Positions 23,491-24,340 of a stretch of DNA of 24,340 nt are shown one piece after another. The stretch lies in NCBI GenBank assembly GCA_900539175.1, contig UQAW01000061.1:1-24340 (forward strand), written 5' to 3'. Each line of letters opens with the position of its first letter. Position 1 is the first letter of the stretch. The notes under the pieces are model-generated. The model was not told the origin of the DNA. It was given only the letters and a program-made list of their open reading frames with translations, and ran no database searches. A program made the position numbers and the translations under genes. The stretch is from an uncultured Lachnospiraceae bacterium (GTDB lineage: Bacteria > Bacillota > Clostridia > Lachnospirales > Lachnospiraceae).

Positions 23491-24203
23491 TCCTTTTCCT
23501 CCTTAACTGTAATTATGAATTCTTTTATTTTTTCCGGATGCCTGGTATTACTGATCGCCGTCAGATAAACCGGTTCATACGGAACCCAGGAATGCTTTTC
23601 GAACCACACCGTATCTGATATTTCAATTCTGTCTGTGCCTTCTGTAATCTCATACGTTTCACACTCCTCTGGTGTAAATAACGCAGACAAATCCAGAAAC
23701 ATCCCCTCACCTTCATAATGATCATAAAAGGCCTGGTTGGTAATCAACACATCCAGCTCTCTTGCTGCCACAACAGTCGTAAGCTTCATCATGATATTGT
23801 AATCCGCCGTCTCTACATCCTGCATCATAAACGATGTATCAAAGGTTACCTTATCATACTTGTTCTCCGTACCAAACTGCTCCTGCAGCTCTTCTTGAAT
23901 CTCTTCCGCCTGCTCTCCCACAGAAGCCCCAATCACACTCACATTCAGAACAGTCTTATACTTTGCATTCTCCACCGTCTGCCAGATAAACACAATTGCC
24001 AGAATAATACCGACCACAGCCGCCATCGCCGGCTTATAATAAGCCCACACATACTGCAGCTTCCCCCTCCAGTCCATACTTCCAAGCTTCTGCTTCTCCA
24101 GTTCCCGCTTCTCTTTTCTGGTCATATCCGACTCATATCGGTGAAACGTAATCTGCTCCTCTTCCTTCTGCCCTTTTTGTTTTCTCTCTTTGTCCTCTTT
24201 CAT
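23487..24203 (-). CDS. Single-pass membrane protein of unknown function
   Basis: A 238-residue protein. A highly charged N-terminus (many Lys/Glu, likely helical, about 1-45) is followed by KLQYVWAYYKP and one TM helix (about 59-76). The outer domain of about 160 residues includes LDVLITNQAFYDHYEGEGMFLDL and ends in FIITVKEEKE. The outer domain has hints of an extracellular binding-protein-like fold (DVLITNQAFYDHY, MFLDLS), but I cannot name a family. The ATG at 24203 has AAGG upstream, spaced a little long. It overlaps the next gene, DUF6106-like, by 4 bases, so their products probably act together at the membrane. Confidence 0.75.
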   Translation of the reverse strand: MKEDKERKQKGQKEEEQITFHRYESDMTRKEKRELEKQKLGSMDWRGKLQYVWAYYKPAMAAVVGIILAIVFIWQTVENAKYKTVLNVSVIGASVGEQAEEIQEELQEQFGTENKYDKVTFDTSFMMQDVETADYNIMMKLTTVVAARELDVLITNQAFYDHYEGEGMFLDLSALFTPEECETYEITEGTDRIEISDTVWFEKHSWVPYEPVYLTAISNTRHPEKIKEFIITVKEEKE

Positions 24204-24227
24204 CCTGTAATCCCTTACTCCGTTATT

Positions 24228-24340
24228 TTACTATGAAAGTCCCGGACAGCAGCCATGACCCGGAGCGTGCTTGCACGCGCAGGGACATGGATATTGGACG
24301 GGCAAGCCAGTATGAGTAAGGAGGGCGACAGCCCGGATTA
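24228..24340 (+). repeat. Structured repeat copy E, 5' part (runs off the right edge)
   Basis: It opens with TTACTATGAAAGTCCCGGAC. Hairpin 1 is CCATG 24253 with CATGG 24286, CCC with GGG, GGA 24262 opposite GCA 24279, and GCGTG with CACGC around CTTG. Helix 2, 5' strand: CCAGTAT 24307-24313, GA 24314, GTAA 24316, GGA 24320, GGGC 24323 paired with GCCC 24331, loop GACA, then GGATTA at the very edge. The missing 3' strand is predicted from copy D as CGAATACTGG, which would complete all three pairings. It lies 24 bases upstream of the membrane-protein gene and points away from it. Confidence 0.75.

Noticed and set aside
1..24340. CRISPR array
   Set aside because: The repeats are few, far apart, in both orientations and of unequal length; there is no regular repeat-spacer pattern and no cas gene.

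Overview
The window looks like a chromosomal segment of a Gram-positive gut Clostridia, most likely family Lachnospiraceae. The grounds are moderate GC, strong AGGAGG-type ribosome sites, a class II alpha2 glycyl-tRNA synthetase, a vertebrate-like PurB, an AAA/DUF1703 protein and a kinase-ABC-FtsX module. The genus is not determinable from sequence reading alone. Every protein gene except the first (carbamate kinase) lies on the minus strand.

Layout. 1-1240: a repeat fragment at the left edge, a carbamate kinase with terminator, and a degenerate repeat. 1241-7022: a stand-alone receiver-like protein, a small secreted protein, an 8-TM FtsX-type permease, its ATPase and a sensor kinase. This resembles a peptide-sensing/detoxification module, but a complete ~200-bp repeat sits where the response regulator gene would be expected. 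7023-13101: glyS, a lipoprotein, purA, purB and purC. 13102-15600: a polar amino-acid ABC transporter. 15601-17535: an AAA-ATPase/PD-(D/E)XK protein and tRNA-Gly(GCC). 17628-21434: a nitroreductase, oligoendopeptidase F, a rearranged repeat locus and a membrane-anchored amidase. 21450-24203: guaB and two uncharacterised membrane proteins. The right edge enters another repeat.

How the genes fit together. purC-purB, purA and guaB cover the SAICAR step, adenylosuccinate chemistry to AMP, and the IMP to XMP step. Each unit has a recognisable promoter or terminator, and no purine riboswitch is visible. The transporter operon has a strong SBP promoter and a stem-loop between SBP and permease that probably sets subunit ratios.

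The most unusual content is a family of intergenic elements, with copies or fragments at 1-54, 1141-1240, 6823-7022, 15621-15655, 20341-20565 and 24228-24340. Primary sequence varies, but the copies share a modular fold in which paired bases change together (for example GCCC/GGGC becoming GGGC/GCCC, and GCAT/ATGC becoming GCAC/GTGC). Small purine internal loops (GA opposite GA; GTA, GGA, GTGA or GGGA opposite GGA) stay fixed. The complete copy has terminal inverted repeats carrying a TATRAT-like box. I read this as a BOX-like or MITE-like mobile element encoding a structured RNA. I could not check whether it is already described.
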